From contig NZ_NVOY01000005.1 of assembly GCF_002551005.1 (NCBI RefSeq), forward strand, positions 10,016 to 74,015: DNA of 64,000 bases. The letters are read 5' to 3'. Positions 17,962 to 26,509 of this stretch are shown here, piece after piece (positions within the stretch are counted from its first letter, which is position 1; each line of letters begins with the position of its first letter). The DNA comes from Bacillus pseudomycoides. Its GTDB lineage: Bacteria; Bacillota; Bacilli; Bacillales; Bacillaceae_G. The position numbers and the translations under genes were made by a program. The notes beneath the pieces were generated by a model. It searched no databases, was not told the DNA's origin, and worked only from the letters and a program-made list of their open reading frames with translations.

Positions 17962-19227
17962 ATGCATTATGATGTAATTGTCATTGGTGGAGGTCCTTCT
18001 GGATTAATGGCAGCAATCGGTGCTGCTGAAGAAGGTGCACGCGTCTTACTTCTTGATAAAGGTGACAAACTAGGAAGAAAGCTTGCTATTTCTGGCGGCG
18101 GACGCTGCAACGTAACAAACCGTCTTCCGCTCGATGAAATTGTCAAACATATTCCTGGAAATGGTCGTTTCTTATATAGTGCCTTTTCTATTTTTAATAA
18201 CGAAGATATTATTCAATTCTTCGAAAAGCTTGGCGTCAAATTAAAAGAAGAAGATCATGGCCGCATGTTTCCTGTATCAAACAAAGCTCAGTCCGTTGTA
18301 GATGCACTGCTAACACGTTTAAAAGAACTGCGCGTTACCATTCGGACAAATCTCCCTGTTAAAACTGTAGAATATGAAAATGGACAAACAAAAGCGGTTA
18401 TCCTACAAAATGGTGAAGTGCTTGAAACGAACAATGTTGTTATTGCAGTTGGCGGGAAATCCGTACCGCATACAGGCTCTACTGGAGATGGCTATGCTTG
18501 GGCGGAAAAGGCAGGGCATACGATTACAGAACTATTCCCAACGGAAGTACCACTCCTTTCTAATGAACCATTTATTCGCGACCGTACATTACAAGGCATA
18601 GCGCTTCGTGATGTAGAACTAAGCGTATTAAATCCAAAAGGAAAAGCAGTTATCTCTCATAAAATGGATATGCTCTTTACCCACTTCGGTGTGTCTGGAC
18701 CAGCAGCACTGCGCTGCAGTCAGTTCGCCCTGAAAACGATGAAAAAGTTCAAAACAAACAACGTAACAATGAGCATTGATGCATTGCCAGAGGAACATAG
18801 CGAACAACTCTTTGGGCGCATGATGAGGCAAATAAAAGAAGAGCCGAAAAAGGCAATAAAGAATGTACTGAAAGGGTATGTACCTGAGCGTTATTTCTTA
18901 TTCCTATTAGAGAAAAATGAAATTGACGGCAGTCAGCAATGCGGACAAATTTCTCACGAAAAAATCCGCGCTCTTGCTACAGATTTCAAAGGATTTACCT
19001 TTACCGTAACTGGAACGCAGCCTCTTGAAAAGGCATTCGTAACAGGCGGCGGTGTGACGGTAAAAGAAATTAATCCGAAAGAAATGTCATCAAAGCTCAT
19101 GAACGGGTTATATTTCTGCGGAGAAATTCTTGATATTCACGGCTATACAGGCGGGTATAATATTACCTCAGCACTCGTTACAGGTCGAATTGCTGGAATG
19201 ACTGCAGGTCAAAATGCTACCATATAG
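17962..19227 (+). CDS. ytfP: HI0933-family flavoprotein YtfP
   Basis: 421-residue FAD-binding oxidoreductase-like protein of the HI0933/YhiN group. The Rossmann motif is at the start ([21 protein letters not shown]), followed by [16 protein letters not shown], the family signature. The C-terminal FAD contact is [19 protein letters not shown]. The start was set at ATG 17962, with a GAGG site upstream; an ATG-like start 33 nt earlier is not family-like. The reaction is unknown. Its promoter region is shared with divergent ytgP. Confidence 0.92.
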   Translation: MHYDVIVIGGGPSGLMAAIGAAEEGARVLLLDKGDKLGRKLAISGGGRCNVTNRLPLDEIVKHIPGNGRFLYSAFSIFNNEDIIQFFEKLGVKLKEEDHGRMFPVSNKAQSVVDALLTRLKELRVTIRTNLPVKTVEYENGQTKAVILQNGEVLETNNVVIAVGGKSVPHTGSTGDGYAWAEKAGHTITELFPTEVPLLSNEPFIRDRTLQGIALRDVELSVLNPKGKAVISHKMDMLFTHFGVSGPAALRCSQFALKTMKKFKTNNVTMSIDALPEEHSEQLFGRMMRQIKEEPKKAIKNVLKGYVPERYFLFLLEKNEIDGSQQCGQISHEKIRALATDFKGFTFTVTGTQPLEKAFVTGGGVTVKEINPKEMSSKLMNGLYFCGEILDIHGYTGGYNITSALVTGRIAGMTAGQNATI

Positions 19228-19297
19228 TAGTAAAAAAGGAGTCTAATTACTAGTCTCCTTTTCATTTGTATGGTAAAAAAACAAAAGGGGAAAACAA

Positions 19298-20746
19298 ATG
19301 AGAAAGAAAGTAATGATATCTTTAATGTTAATGACGTTTCTTTCCGCTGTTGAAGGAACGATCGTTAGCACAGCGGTGCCTCGCATTACAAGCGAACTTT
19401 CAGGGGTAGGACTTGTAAGCTGGGTGTATGCCATTTATATGTTAGCGACCGCAGTAACAACACCGATTTACGGAAAGCTAGCAGATTTATTTGGACGTAA
19501 AAAAGTACTATTAATTGGAGCTGCCATCTTTTTAATCGGCTCTACATTATGCGGCGTTGCAACATCAATGAAGCAATTAATTCTGTTCCGCGCCCTGCAA
19601 GGAGTAGGAGCAGGTGCCGTTATGCCAATTACAATGACAATTATCGGTGACTTATATAGCGAAGCAAAAGATAGAGCAAAAGCGCAAGGTTGGCTAAGTG
19701 CTGTTTGGGGTGTATCTGGTGTTGTCGGACCTTTAGTTGGCGGTTTTTTAGTCGATTCACTATCTTGGCGTTATATCTTTTTCTTAAACATTCCATTTGG
19801 AATCTTTGCTTGTGCGATGATTGCGATTTCCTATAAAGAATCTATCAAGCCAGCAAAACATCATATCGACTATCCAGGTGCTGTTATCTTCTCACTTAGT
19901 ACGATTGCCTTACTTTATGCATTACTAACAGGAAGTCAGCATCAAAACTGGGGCGATATCACAATTATCGGCCTGTTGGTATTTGCAGTTTTCGCATTTA
20001 TCCTTTTCTTATTTGTAGAAAAAAAATCACCAGAACCATTAATTCCGTTAGATCTATTCTCTAACCGAGCTGTATTTATCGTGAACGTATTAACGTTAAT
20101 TGTTGGTGCAATGATTATTAGTATTACAATGTACCTTCCGATTTGGACACAAGGGGTATTAGGAAAAAATGCAACGGAAGCTGGTATGATTCTAATGCCA
20201 ATTCCTGTATTTTGGACAGTTGGTGCGATGATGTCTGGTAACTTAGTTGGCCGTTTACAAACAAAACAAATTATTTTACTTGGCGGCAGCATTTTATCCG
20301 CTTCAACGTTCTTGTTAATCATGCTATCTACGCATTCACATCCATCTCTTATTTACATTGCAATGGGTATGTTCGGCATGGGAATGGGACTGATGACACC
20401 AATCTTTATGGTCACAATCCAAGCTTCTGTCCCTGCAAATAAACGCGGAACAGCAGTCGGTTTAAATACATTTATTAATACATTTAGTCAAACGCTAGGC
20501 GCTGCAGTATTTGGAACAATTTTCAATACAGTCATCCACAGCGCAGGAGACGGAAATGTAAACTTAGTAACTTCGGAACACGGAAGTACTGCGACAGGAT
20601 CGCAAGAAGTACTCGCTTCTAGTGTTCATATTATCTTTAGCGGCACATTTATATTAGCCGTTATCAGTTTATTTATTGCATGGCTATGCTTACAATCTAA
20701 ACAACAAGAAACAGTTGCACCGCAACAAAAAGGCACTGCACTGTAG
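19298..20746 (+). CDS. DHA2 (14-helix) MFS drug exporter
   Basis: 482-residue proton-driven multidrug exporter of the EmrB/QacA type. The helix-1 motif LSAVEGTIVSTAVPRI, the MFS motif GKLADLFGRKKVLLIG between helices 2 and 3, and GWLSAVWGVSGVVGPLVGG in helix 5 (antiporter motif C) are all present. About 14 membrane helices are seen. ATG 19298 follows a GGGG-type site and the gene is 70 bp after ytfP. Some relatives export lincosamides or dyes, but the substrate cannot be told from sequence. A strong terminator follows. Confidence 0.88.
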   Translation: MRKKVMISLMLMTFLSAVEGTIVSTAVPRITSELSGVGLVSWVYAIYMLATAVTTPIYGKLADLFGRKKVLLIGAAIFLIGSTLCGVATSMKQLILFRALQGVGAGAVMPITMTIIGDLYSEAKDRAKAQGWLSAVWGVSGVVGPLVGGFLVDSLSWRYIFFLNIPFGIFACAMIAISYKESIKPAKHHIDYPGAVIFSLSTIALLYALLTGSQHQNWGDITIIGLLVFAVFAFILFLFVEKKSPEPLIPLDLFSNRAVFIVNVLTLIVGAMIISITMYLPIWTQGVLGKNATEAGMILMPIPVFWTVGAMMSGNLVGRLQTKQIILLGGSILSASTFLLIMLSTHSHPSLIYIAMGMFGMGMGLMTPIFMVTIQASVPANKRGTAVGLNTFINTFSQTLGAAVFGTIFNTVIHSAGDGNVNLVTSEHGSTATGSQEVLASSVHIIFSGTFILAVISLFIAWLCLQSKQQETVAPQQKGTAL

Positions 20747-20752
20747 AAAAAA

Positions 20753-20775
20753 GTGTTGAGAATTTCTCAACACTT
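20753..20775 (+). terminator. Terminator of the DHA2 exporter
   Basis: GTGTTGAG / CTCAACAC hairpin flanked by an A-run and TTTTTC, directly after the stop codon. Confidence 0.85.
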
Positions 20776-20888
20776 TTTCATGTACTGTTCATATAAGAAA
20801 ATGAAGTAGACGGCCTGTTATAAATGTACCTCGGTAGAAAGAGCGATTCGTGTCAGGTGTTGTCGAAGGGGCTTTATATTGCTTAAAG

Positions 20889-20917
20889 TCGCCGATATAT
20901 TTGAAAAATCGCCGATA
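20889..20917 (+). repeat. CGCCGATATATT short direct repeat
   Basis: TCGCCGATATATTTGAAAAA is followed by a second TCGCCGATA at 20909 that runs straight into the bcr1-like element, so the second unit appears cut by that element. The same unit recurs at 49504-49560. Confidence 0.6.
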
Positions 20918-20970
20918 AAGTGAAACTTCCGTCAGGTGGGGATCTTACTGCTCACGAATAGCGGGATAAA
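20915..20970 (+). repeat. bcr1-like repeat with internal deletion
   Basis: It begins ATAAAGTGAAACTTCCGTCAG and ends GCGGGATAAA, like the full copy at 4351-4507. About 100 bp of the middle, including the TTGAACCAATCGGGCT block, is missing. ATAAA is kept at both ends. Confidence 0.7.
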
Positions 20971-20978
20971 TACAAAAA

Positions 20979-20999
20979 AGACGACTTCGCGTCGTCTTT
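20979..20999. terminator. Bidirectional terminator
   Basis: AAGACGAC / GTCGTCTT stem with TTCGC loop, A-run before and T-run after. On the minus strand it ends the cse60 unit. Confidence 0.85.
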
Positions 21000-21006
21000 T
21001 TTGTAT

Positions 21007-21189
21007 TTAAGACCGATATACAACCATCGCAGAGAAACAATAAATCTGACTCTCTTCATCATTGTTCGAAACCGATACTTGATACTTAATATCTACAATT
21101 TGTTCTTCGTCCATTTTCTTCAAAAAGACATTGATTGCCTCTTCTAAATCCTTTTCATGACTTTCATCAAAGATCTTCACGCGAATCAC
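21007..21189 (-). CDS. cse60: Sporulation protein Cse60
   Basis: 60-residue acidic protein with the start MIRVKIFDESHEKDLEEAIN and C-terminal YCFSAMVVY. This matches Cse60, a small sigma-E-controlled mother-cell protein of unknown function in Bacillus. The gene lies 1 bp after the 78-residue gene upstream, so the two are co-transcribed. A strong terminator follows. Confidence 0.8.
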   Translation of the reverse strand: MIRVKIFDESHEKDLEEAINVFLKKMDEEQIVDIKYQVSVSNNDEESQIYCFSAMVVYRS

Positions 21190-21190
21190 A

Positions 21191-21427
21191 TTAACACCAT
21201 CCTAAGTCACAACCTTCTACTGCTGGACTGTTATCTCGGCGCGTATCAATGATGCGATAAAACTTACCATCTTCATATAAATAGCCATCTTCTAATATAT
21301 ATTGCTTCTCTTCAGTATAGACATAAAATTTACCAATCATAAATTTATTAGAGTATAATTCCAAATAATCTGTCTTAAACTTCGCTACTACCTTGTCTGT
21401 AATATCAATTTTAATTGTACGGCTCAT
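21191..21427 (-). CDS. Hypothetical protein, operon partner of cse60
   Basis: 78 residues (MSRTIKIDITDKVVAK at the start, VEGCDLGWC at the end). It is beta-rich by appearance, with the repeated pattern FMIGKFYVY and YLYEDGKFYRIID. The C-terminus has two cysteines in GCDLGWC. There is no signal peptide or membrane helix. ATG 21427 follows AGGAGGGGTGGGAG. It sits 1 bp before cse60, which suggests a sporulation role. Family not recognised. Confidence 0.7.
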   Translation of the reverse strand: MSRTIKIDITDKVVAKFKTDYLELYSNKFMIGKFYVYTEEKQYILEDGYLYEDGKFYRIIDTRRDNSPAVEGCDLGWC

Positions 21428-21567
21428 CTCCCACCCCTCCTTTCGAAAAAGAACGGATTGGTTTATTGTATTAAGGATTTTTTATTTTATGAACGGAATT
21501 TAAAGAAAACAATATGAATGGAAAAATCCCCCTAATGCATAAAACATTTTTTAAATGAATGTAAATT

Positions 21568-21595
21568 TTTAAACTCTTTGTAAATTTAACGTAAA
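21568..21595. promoter_or_regulatory. 11-bp-spaced TTWAMR repeats, PhoP-box-like
   Basis: On the minus strand TTTACG, TTTACA and TTTAAA start exactly 11 bp apart (plus-strand 21590, 21579 and 21568). PhoP of Bacillus binds TT(A/T/C)ACA repeats with that spacing. The site lies about 80-110 bp upstream of a Na/phosphate cotransporter gene, which makes phosphate control plausible. The match is imperfect and the orientation is unproven. Confidence 0.35.
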
Positions 21596-21674
21596 GATTA
21601 CTATGAAATCATTTACATCTCCTCAATGTTTAGTTAATAATGACACCGTATATGAAATTTAAGGAGTGGAATGC

Positions 21675-23330
21675 GTGGAATTCAATATTCAAGATATGCT
21701 CTTTCAGTTTATAGGTGGACTAGGTATCTTCTTGTTTGGTATCAAATATATGGGGGACGGACTGCAGCAAGCAGCAGGAGATCGTTTGCGTAATATTCTT
21801 GATCGCTTTACAACGAATCCACTTATGGGGGTATTAGCTGGTATTTTGGTTACTGTATTAATTCAATCAAGTTCAGGAACAACAGCTTTAACAGTCGGTC
21901 TTGTAAGTGCTGGTTTTATGACATTAAGACAAGCAATTGGCGTTATTATGGGTGCGAATATCGGAACAACTGTTACAGCGTTTATTATAGGAATTAAAAT
22001 CGGAGAATACGCTCTACCAATTATTGCGGTTGGTGCAATTCTTTTATTCTTCTTTAAAAATAAAAAGATTCAATCACTTGGACAAGTTGTATTTGGCTTC
22101 GGCGCTTTATTCTTCGGCTTGGAATTAATGAGTGCTGGAATGAAGCCTTTACGTTCATTGGAATCATTCCAAGACTTAACAGTAAGTATGAGTGATAATC
22201 CCGTTTTAGGAATTATCATTGGTACATTGTTTACTTTAATCGTACAGAGTTCTAGTGCTACCATTGGTATTTTACAAGAATTATTTGGACAAGGCGCAAT
22301 TGATTTAAAAGGGGCTCTCCCTGTATTATTTGGTGACAATATCGGAACAACGATTACAGCTGTATTAGCGGCAATTGGTACTTCTATCGCCGCAAGACGT
22401 GCAGCATTGGTTCATGTTATCTTCAATATTGTTGGAACAATGATCTTTACAATTTTCTTAATTCCATTTACAAATTTCATAAGCTACTTACAGCAAGCAT
22501 TACATTTGAATCCAGAAATGACCATTGCTGTCGCACATGGAACATTTAATGTAACGAATACAATTATTCAGTTTCCATTCATCGCTGTATTAGCATGGAT
22601 TGTAACAAAAATTGTTCGCGGAGAAGATGCAACAGTTGATTTTAAACCACATCATTTAAATCCAATCTTTATTGAACAATCTCCTGCCATCGCCTTAGCA
22701 GAAGCACAAAAAGAAGTAATACGCATGGCAGAATTCTCACTACAAGGGTTAAAAGAAGCACATGAATTTGTAAATACAAAACAAAGAAAGCATGCCGATA
22801 TGGTAACGCAATTAGAAGGCGCGATTAACAACTTAGATAAAAACATTACAGAGTATTTAGTAGCGATTTCTTCTAAACCATTATCAACTCATGACTCTGA
22901 GCAACACTCTGCACTAGCAGCTGTTGTCGGAGATATAGAACGCATCGGGGATCATGTCGAAAATTTAATTGAATTGGTCGATTTTCAAATTTCCAACCGC
23001 GTTACAATGTCTGATATCGCAATGAAAGAATTAAATGAAATGCTTGAACTTACAGTTTCAACATTACACGATGCGATTGGAGCTTTAGCAGAATTTAATG
23101 TAGAGCTCGCACAACATGTTATTTCAAAAGAACAAAAAATTGATCACATGGAGCGTATTCTACGGAAACGTCACGTAATGCGTCTAAATGAACGAAGCTG
23201 TTCTAGTGATGCAAGCATCGTCTTCATTGATATAGTAAGTAACTTAGAACGTATTGGTGACCATTCCGTAAATATTGCTGATGCCGTATTGGGTGAACAT
23301 GCTAGTGCAAAATTAAAACAATCTATATGA
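21675..23330 (+). CDS. Na+/phosphate cotransporter with PhoU-like domain
   Basis: 551 residues. The first about 310 residues are the NptA/PNaS transport domain, with two inverted copies of the QSSSGTTALTVGLVSAG and QSSSATIGILQ motif. Each copy is paired with a GANIGTTVTA or GDNIGTTITA segment. The C-terminal about 200 residues are a helical PhoU-like domain (IERIGDHVENLIELVD and LERIGDHSVNIADAV, each with the E/D-rich metal site). It imports phosphate with Na+ or adjusts its efflux. GTG 21675 was chosen because AAGGAG ends nine bases upstream; the GTG at 21666 overlaps that site. Confidence 0.92.
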   Translation: MEFNIQDMLFQFIGGLGIFLFGIKYMGDGLQQAAGDRLRNILDRFTTNPLMGVLAGILVTVLIQSSSGTTALTVGLVSAGFMTLRQAIGVIMGANIGTTVTAFIIGIKIGEYALPIIAVGAILLFFFKNKKIQSLGQVVFGFGALFFGLELMSAGMKPLRSLESFQDLTVSMSDNPVLGIIIGTLFTLIVQSSSATIGILQELFGQGAIDLKGALPVLFGDNIGTTITAVLAAIGTSIAARRAALVHVIFNIVGTMIFTIFLIPFTNFISYLQQALHLNPEMTIAVAHGTFNVTNTIIQFPFIAVLAWIVTKIVRGEDATVDFKPHHLNPIFIEQSPAIALAEAQKEVIRMAEFSLQGLKEAHEFVNTKQRKHADMVTQLEGAINNLDKNITEYLVAISSKPLSTHDSEQHSALAAVVGDIERIGDHVENLIELVDFQISNRVTMSDIAMKELNEMLELTVSTLHDAIGALAEFNVELAQHVISKEQKIDHMERILRKRHVMRLNERSCSSDASIVFIDIVSNLERIGDHSVNIADAVLGEHASAKLKQSI

Positions 23331-23334
23331 ATAT

Positions 23335-23520
23335 ACATAAAAAACAGACATACAATCATTTTTATGGACGAGGACGGCTGGTCATGCTTAGAGCGATCAA
23401 GGCCCTCTTCCGCCACAAGCAATGTGAAAACAAAGCGCACAAACGAGTGCATACCACTTTTTGTTTTACATAACAGTAACTTGGATGTTGAAAAAACAAA
23501 AATATGTACAATAGAGATCA
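23335..23520 (+). repeat. Interspersed repeat, second bcr-type family (diverged)
   Basis: ACATAAAAAACAG, then ATGGACGAGGACGGCTGGTCATGCTTAGAGCGATCAAGGCC, CCGCCACAAGCAATG, CAAAGCGCACAAACGAGTGC and GATGTTGAAAAAACAAAAATATG follow the block order of the copies at about 39825 and 54300. Many substitutions mark it as an older copy. It follows directly after the Na/Pi gene. Confidence 0.65.
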
Positions 23521-23611
23521 CTCTTTAATAGTGGTCTCTATTGTTTCTGACATAATATTCAGTTTATTTATCAGGAAATATTTTTTATCTTATATCCCTA
23601 TTAACAGAAAG

Positions 23612-23703
23612 CCCACCCAATCGAGCTTTTACGGGCTGTTATTTCCTACCTATCTTCCTCGCTTTCTCTGAACATCGAGATGAACCGTTATTGTGGGATA
23701 ACT
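23612..23703 (+). repeat. bcr1-like repeat, 3' part
   Basis: ACCCAATCGAGCTTTTACGGG, then CCTACCTATCTTCCTCGCTTTCTC, then TTGTGGGATAACTG aligns with the second half of the copy at 4351-4507. The 5' hairpin is missing. Confidence 0.6.
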
Positions 23704-23710
23704 GACAAAT

Positions 23711-24115
23711 TTAGTCATCAGAACGTAATCCCTCTGTATTCATTAATACAATTCTCCATCCATCGGGGTCTTCTATTGTAGTCCCCTTTTCTTTCCAATA
23801 AGGGTTTTCTGATTCAACTTCATAATATCCCATAGTATTTAGTCTGCCATTTATGTTTTCGATTTGATCTTTATCCGGCATATAAAATACAAGTAAATTA
23901 TCTTTTGTTGGAGCAGGACATGGACTCCCGTTCACATGCCTTGTAAACTCTAATTGATATTCTACACCAGGTAATCCAAACATTACTCCATCATAACCTT
24001 CATGATTGTGAAACTCACCTATACGTTTTAACTCTAACCCCTCTTCATAAAACCGAATTACTTCTTCAAATTTGTCTGTCGGCCTTGCTATTCTAAATTG
24101 AACCCAATTATCCAT
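23711..24115 (-). CDS. VOC (glyoxalase/bleomycin-resistance fold) protein
   Basis: 134 residues with one VOC-superfamily unit of two beta-alpha-beta-beta-beta modules. Features seen are VIRFYEEGLELKRIGEF, then GVEYQLEFTRH, NPYWKEKGTTIEDPDGWRIVL. The metal-ligand positions (Gln/His/Glu) are partly present: H of EFTRH and E/D of TIEDPDG. The reaction is unknown; relatives include dioxygenases, lyases and drug-binding proteins. ATG 24115 with GAGAGGGA upstream. Monocistronic. Confidence 0.82.
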   Translation of the reverse strand: MDNWVQFRIARPTDKFEEVIRFYEEGLELKRIGEFHNHEGYDGVMFGLPGVEYQLEFTRHVNGSPCPAPTKDNLLVFYMPDKDQIENINGRLNTMGYYEVESENPYWKEKGTTIEDPDGWRIVLMNTEGLRSDD

Positions 24116-24247
24116 ACAATTCCCTCTCTATCCATTTTAGAATACTTTCAACTCCTATTATAAAATGGCCGTATACTTCTTAAAATCGCTCATTAGGATT
24201 AGATAAGATAGCACAAAAGACTTATATACATCTAGCAACAGCATTAA

Positions 24248-24282
24248 AAAAGCAATGCGAAATACATTCACATTGCTTTTTC
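24248..24282 (-). terminator. Terminator of the DUF4306 gene
   Basis: AAAAGCAATG / CATTGCTTTT with a 13-nt loop; the T-run on the minus strand follows the gene at 24282-24587. Confidence 0.75.
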
Positions 24283-24587
24283 TAAACTGTATAAACACCT
24301 TTTCTTTTCCAAACAATATACACACTCAAAAACAACATATACCCAAAACTAGCAACCATAATCAGCACTGGCACAGGATAAAATTTAGCTGCATATACAA
24401 AGAAATCAATTTGCAAAATATCATCATAACTTGAAACTGGCCCTTGAAAATAATTCGTAAACTTAGCAGAATATTTCCATTCAAATGGATCATCGAGTAA
24501 ATTACTTCCTTCGTACCAACTAATAAGAGCGGAAACGCTGAAGAATACAATCGCTATCCCGAATTGAACGATGTACCTTGTTTTCAT
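24282..24587 (-). CDS. Small membrane protein, DUF4306/YjdJ-like
   Basis: 101 residues with two predicted membrane helices: residues about 7-25 (VQFGIAIVFFSVSALI) and about 72-92 (VPVLIMVASFGYMLFL). Between them is an outside loop with SWYEGSNLLDDPFEWKYSAKF, which resembles the DUF4306 family (B. subtilis YjdJ). The C-terminus is a short basic tail. No function is known. Monocistronic with its own terminator. Confidence 0.7.
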   Translation of the reverse strand: MKTRYIVQFGIAIVFFSVSALISWYEGSNLLDDPFEWKYSAKFTNYFQGPVSSYDDILQIDFFVYAAKFYPVPVLIMVASFGYMLFLSVYIVWKRKGVYTV

Positions 24588-24681
24588 ACACTTTTTCTCC
24601 TTTTTATTTTATAAACAAAACAAAGCGCCGCCAAGTTTATACTCGGCAGGCACTCTCCCTTGCATGTATCGTTCCAAACGA

Positions 24682-24885
24682 TTATACATTGTTATCTCTC
24701 TGCTTTTTATAGAAGCGATTGGAATCCTCAACTATAATACCCCCAACAATTATCATGATTCCCGCAGATATTTTGATACATATTTTATATACATACTCTA
24801 AATCTTTAAAATACAGTGTTGTAACAATGTAAATAACAGCGCCAGCTATTGCAAGAATTAAACCTTTATATTTCTGAAAGAACAT
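24682..24885 (-). CDS. Small two-helix membrane protein
   Basis: 67 residues with two hydrophobic helices (LILAIAGAVIYIVTTLY and IKISAGIMIIVGGIIV), a charged start (MFFQKYKG) and a charged tail (YKKQRDNN). ATG 24885 with AAGGTGG-like sequence upstream. It is a plausible gene, but I do not recognise the family. Confidence 0.55.
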   Translation of the reverse strand: MFFQKYKGLILAIAGAVIYIVTTLYFKDLEYVYKICIKISAGIMIIVGGIIVEDSNRFYKKQRDNNV

Positions 24886-25040
24886 GTAAATCCACCTTTA
24901 CTATGTATATAAGATTGACATAAAAACCAGCGTAGATCATGCGATCGATATGCCAAAAACCAAAATAATACATAACAACCAATATATTCATAATAAAGGT
25001 TTTCTAAATAGGATTCAATATTCACTTTAAACAAGCTACA

Positions 25041-25943
25041 TTATTGCTGTGCTTCCATTTGTTTTTGTTTTAATCGCTGTTCTAAAACGCTAATCATAAA
25101 GAGGAAATGGTTCGCTTCTCTTAAAACATGATCCGCTAGTAAAGGATTAATTACATTTTTAATTTGGCATGTTTGGATGAACTCCAGTCCTGCCTTTTTG
25201 AAGTTTCTTAATTCAACAGTCGCATTTTCGCTATCTTTATTCATTTTACCAATAATCGGATATGTTGGTTGTTTCTTATATAACATAGATTCAACATCTC
25301 TAGCCTGATTGAGGAGAACCTCAAAATCGTCACCGAATTTCGATGCAGTATGAACTAAATTTCTTTCTGATTGATCAAGCAGAGATGCAATAAAACGAGA
25401 GTGTTCCATCATAATTCGTAACCAAAATACATTTTCACTAATGATTGAATCTTGAATCGGATCCATTTTTCCCTCGTTAAATTTCTGGAGTGTTCTCATA
25501 AAATATTCCGCTTCTCGTGCAGTATGGTCCACTAATAGCGGGAAATTAAACCCTTTTGCTTTACAATTAATAATTAAAATTAGAAGATTTCTTTTATAAT
25601 TACGGAAAGCGTAAACTAGCTCAATACTTTCTTCATTTAATTTTCGAACTGCTTGCACTGTGTGAGGAACAGAAAATGCTTTTTGTAAGTGTCGGTCAAA
25701 CAAATGATAAAATTGCTCTACTTGTTGAATTAAACTTTTCTCATGTCTATCAAACCCTTCACTAAGAAAAAGGGCATGCTCCTTCATAATTCGCAGCCAA
25801 AATTGATTTTCTGTTAAGGACCTTTCAATAAATAATTGTTCTGTTAATGATTCAGAAGGTGCTGCTTTCAGCTCTGGTGGTAGAAGCATAGCGCGCTGAG
25901 GATCCATCACAAACTGGTCAGTAACTGGCTGGTCTTGAGCCAT
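25041..25943 (-). CDS. DUF2935 protein (tandem ferritin-like helical domains)
   Basis: 300 residues built from two similar helical halves. Each begins with a SENQFWLRIMKEH-type segment (ENQFWLRIMKEHALFL at about residue 40, ENVFWLRIMMEHSRFI at about 170). Each continues to PLLVDHTAREAEYFMR or PLLADHVLREANHFLF. The recurring E and H residues (WLRIMxEH, DHxxREAxxF) suggest a metal-binding four-helix bundle of DUF2935 type. It lies 30 bp downstream of the His-rich YmaF protein on the same strand, so the two are probably one unit. ATG 25943 follows AAAAGGAGTG. Confidence 0.85.
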   Translation of the reverse strand: MAQDQPVTDQFVMDPQRAMLLPPELKAAPSESLTEQLFIERSLTENQFWLRIMKEHALFLSEGFDRHEKSLIQQVEQFYHLFDRHLQKAFSVPHTVQAVRKLNEESIELVYAFRNYKRNLLILIINCKAKGFNFPLLVDHTAREAEYFMRTLQKFNEGKMDPIQDSIISENVFWLRIMMEHSRFIASLLDQSERNLVHTASKFGDDFEVLLNQARDVESMLYKKQPTYPIIGKMNKDSENATVELRNFKKAGLEFIQTCQIKNVINPLLADHVLREANHFLFMISVLEQRLKQKQMEAQQ

Positions 25944-25973
25944 ACAATCACTCCTTTTAAGCTACGAGAGCTT

Positions 25974-26321
25974 TTATTTATCACCTGGAGCAGCTTGATC
26001 TACGCCCTTAATACGATGTTTATGTCCATTATCTTCCGTCGTATAAAAATCGTAATAATGAACATGCATCCCATTTCCAACTGGAATTGCTGGTCCTGAG
26101 TACGCCTTGTAATAGTGTGTATGTCCATCTTCGAACAAAACATATCCTTCTGTATAATGTATATGTCCGCCTTCTTGTGTCTTAATGGGCGGAGATGTTA
26201 CATCTAGACATTGATGTACATGACCTCCCGCAACAGATGTATAATCCACTGATCCATGGTTATGATGTGGCACAAAACCAGAAACAAAATCATTTTTTCC
26301 TATCCTATTCATTCCCTTCAT
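25974..26321 (-). CDS. YmaF family histidine-rich protein
   Basis: 115 residues, soluble. Histidine pairs occur in a repeating GHxH pattern: GGHVHQ, GGHIHYTEGY, DGHTHYYKAYSG, GMHVHYYDFY and NGHKHRIKG, each about 20 residues apart, plus HHNHG near the start. This matches the YmaF family, which is seen near spore or metal-related genes and has no proved role. Metal binding is a reasonable inference. First gene of a likely two-gene unit with the DUF2935 gene. Confidence 0.82.
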   Translation of the reverse strand: MKGMNRIGKNDFVSGFVPHHNHGSVDYTSVAGGHVHQCLDVTSPPIKTQEGGHIHYTEGYVLFEDGHTHYYKAYSGPAIPVGNGMHVHYYDFYTTEDNGHKHRIKGVDQAAPGDK

Positions 26322-26413
26322 TCCCCTTATGCATAAAGATAAACTCTATAAACTAGTATGCTTATACTATTGAGATAATTCCTCTCACATTTATCCTGCT
26401 GCTTTTTGGAAAG

Positions 26414-26432
26414 AAGAGCCCGATTGGTGAGA
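26414..26432 (-). repeat. Fragment of a bcr1-like repeat
   Basis: The plus strand reads AAGAGCCCGATTGG, the complement of the CCAATCGGGCTCTT block of the full copy at 4351-4507. Nothing else of the element is left. Confidence 0.45.
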
Positions 26433-26469
26433 GCTTTCCATGAACAATCTCTCCTAAAAAATTAAAGAA

Positions 26470-26504
26470 GGTGTCCCCAAAATCATCAATTCGGAGACAC
26501 CCTC
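26470..26504 (-). terminator. Terminator after narK
   Basis: On the minus strand GGTGTCTCC, a 14-nt loop and GGGGACACC lead into TTCTTTAATTTTTT. Confidence 0.65.
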
Positions 26505-26509
26505 TTGTA

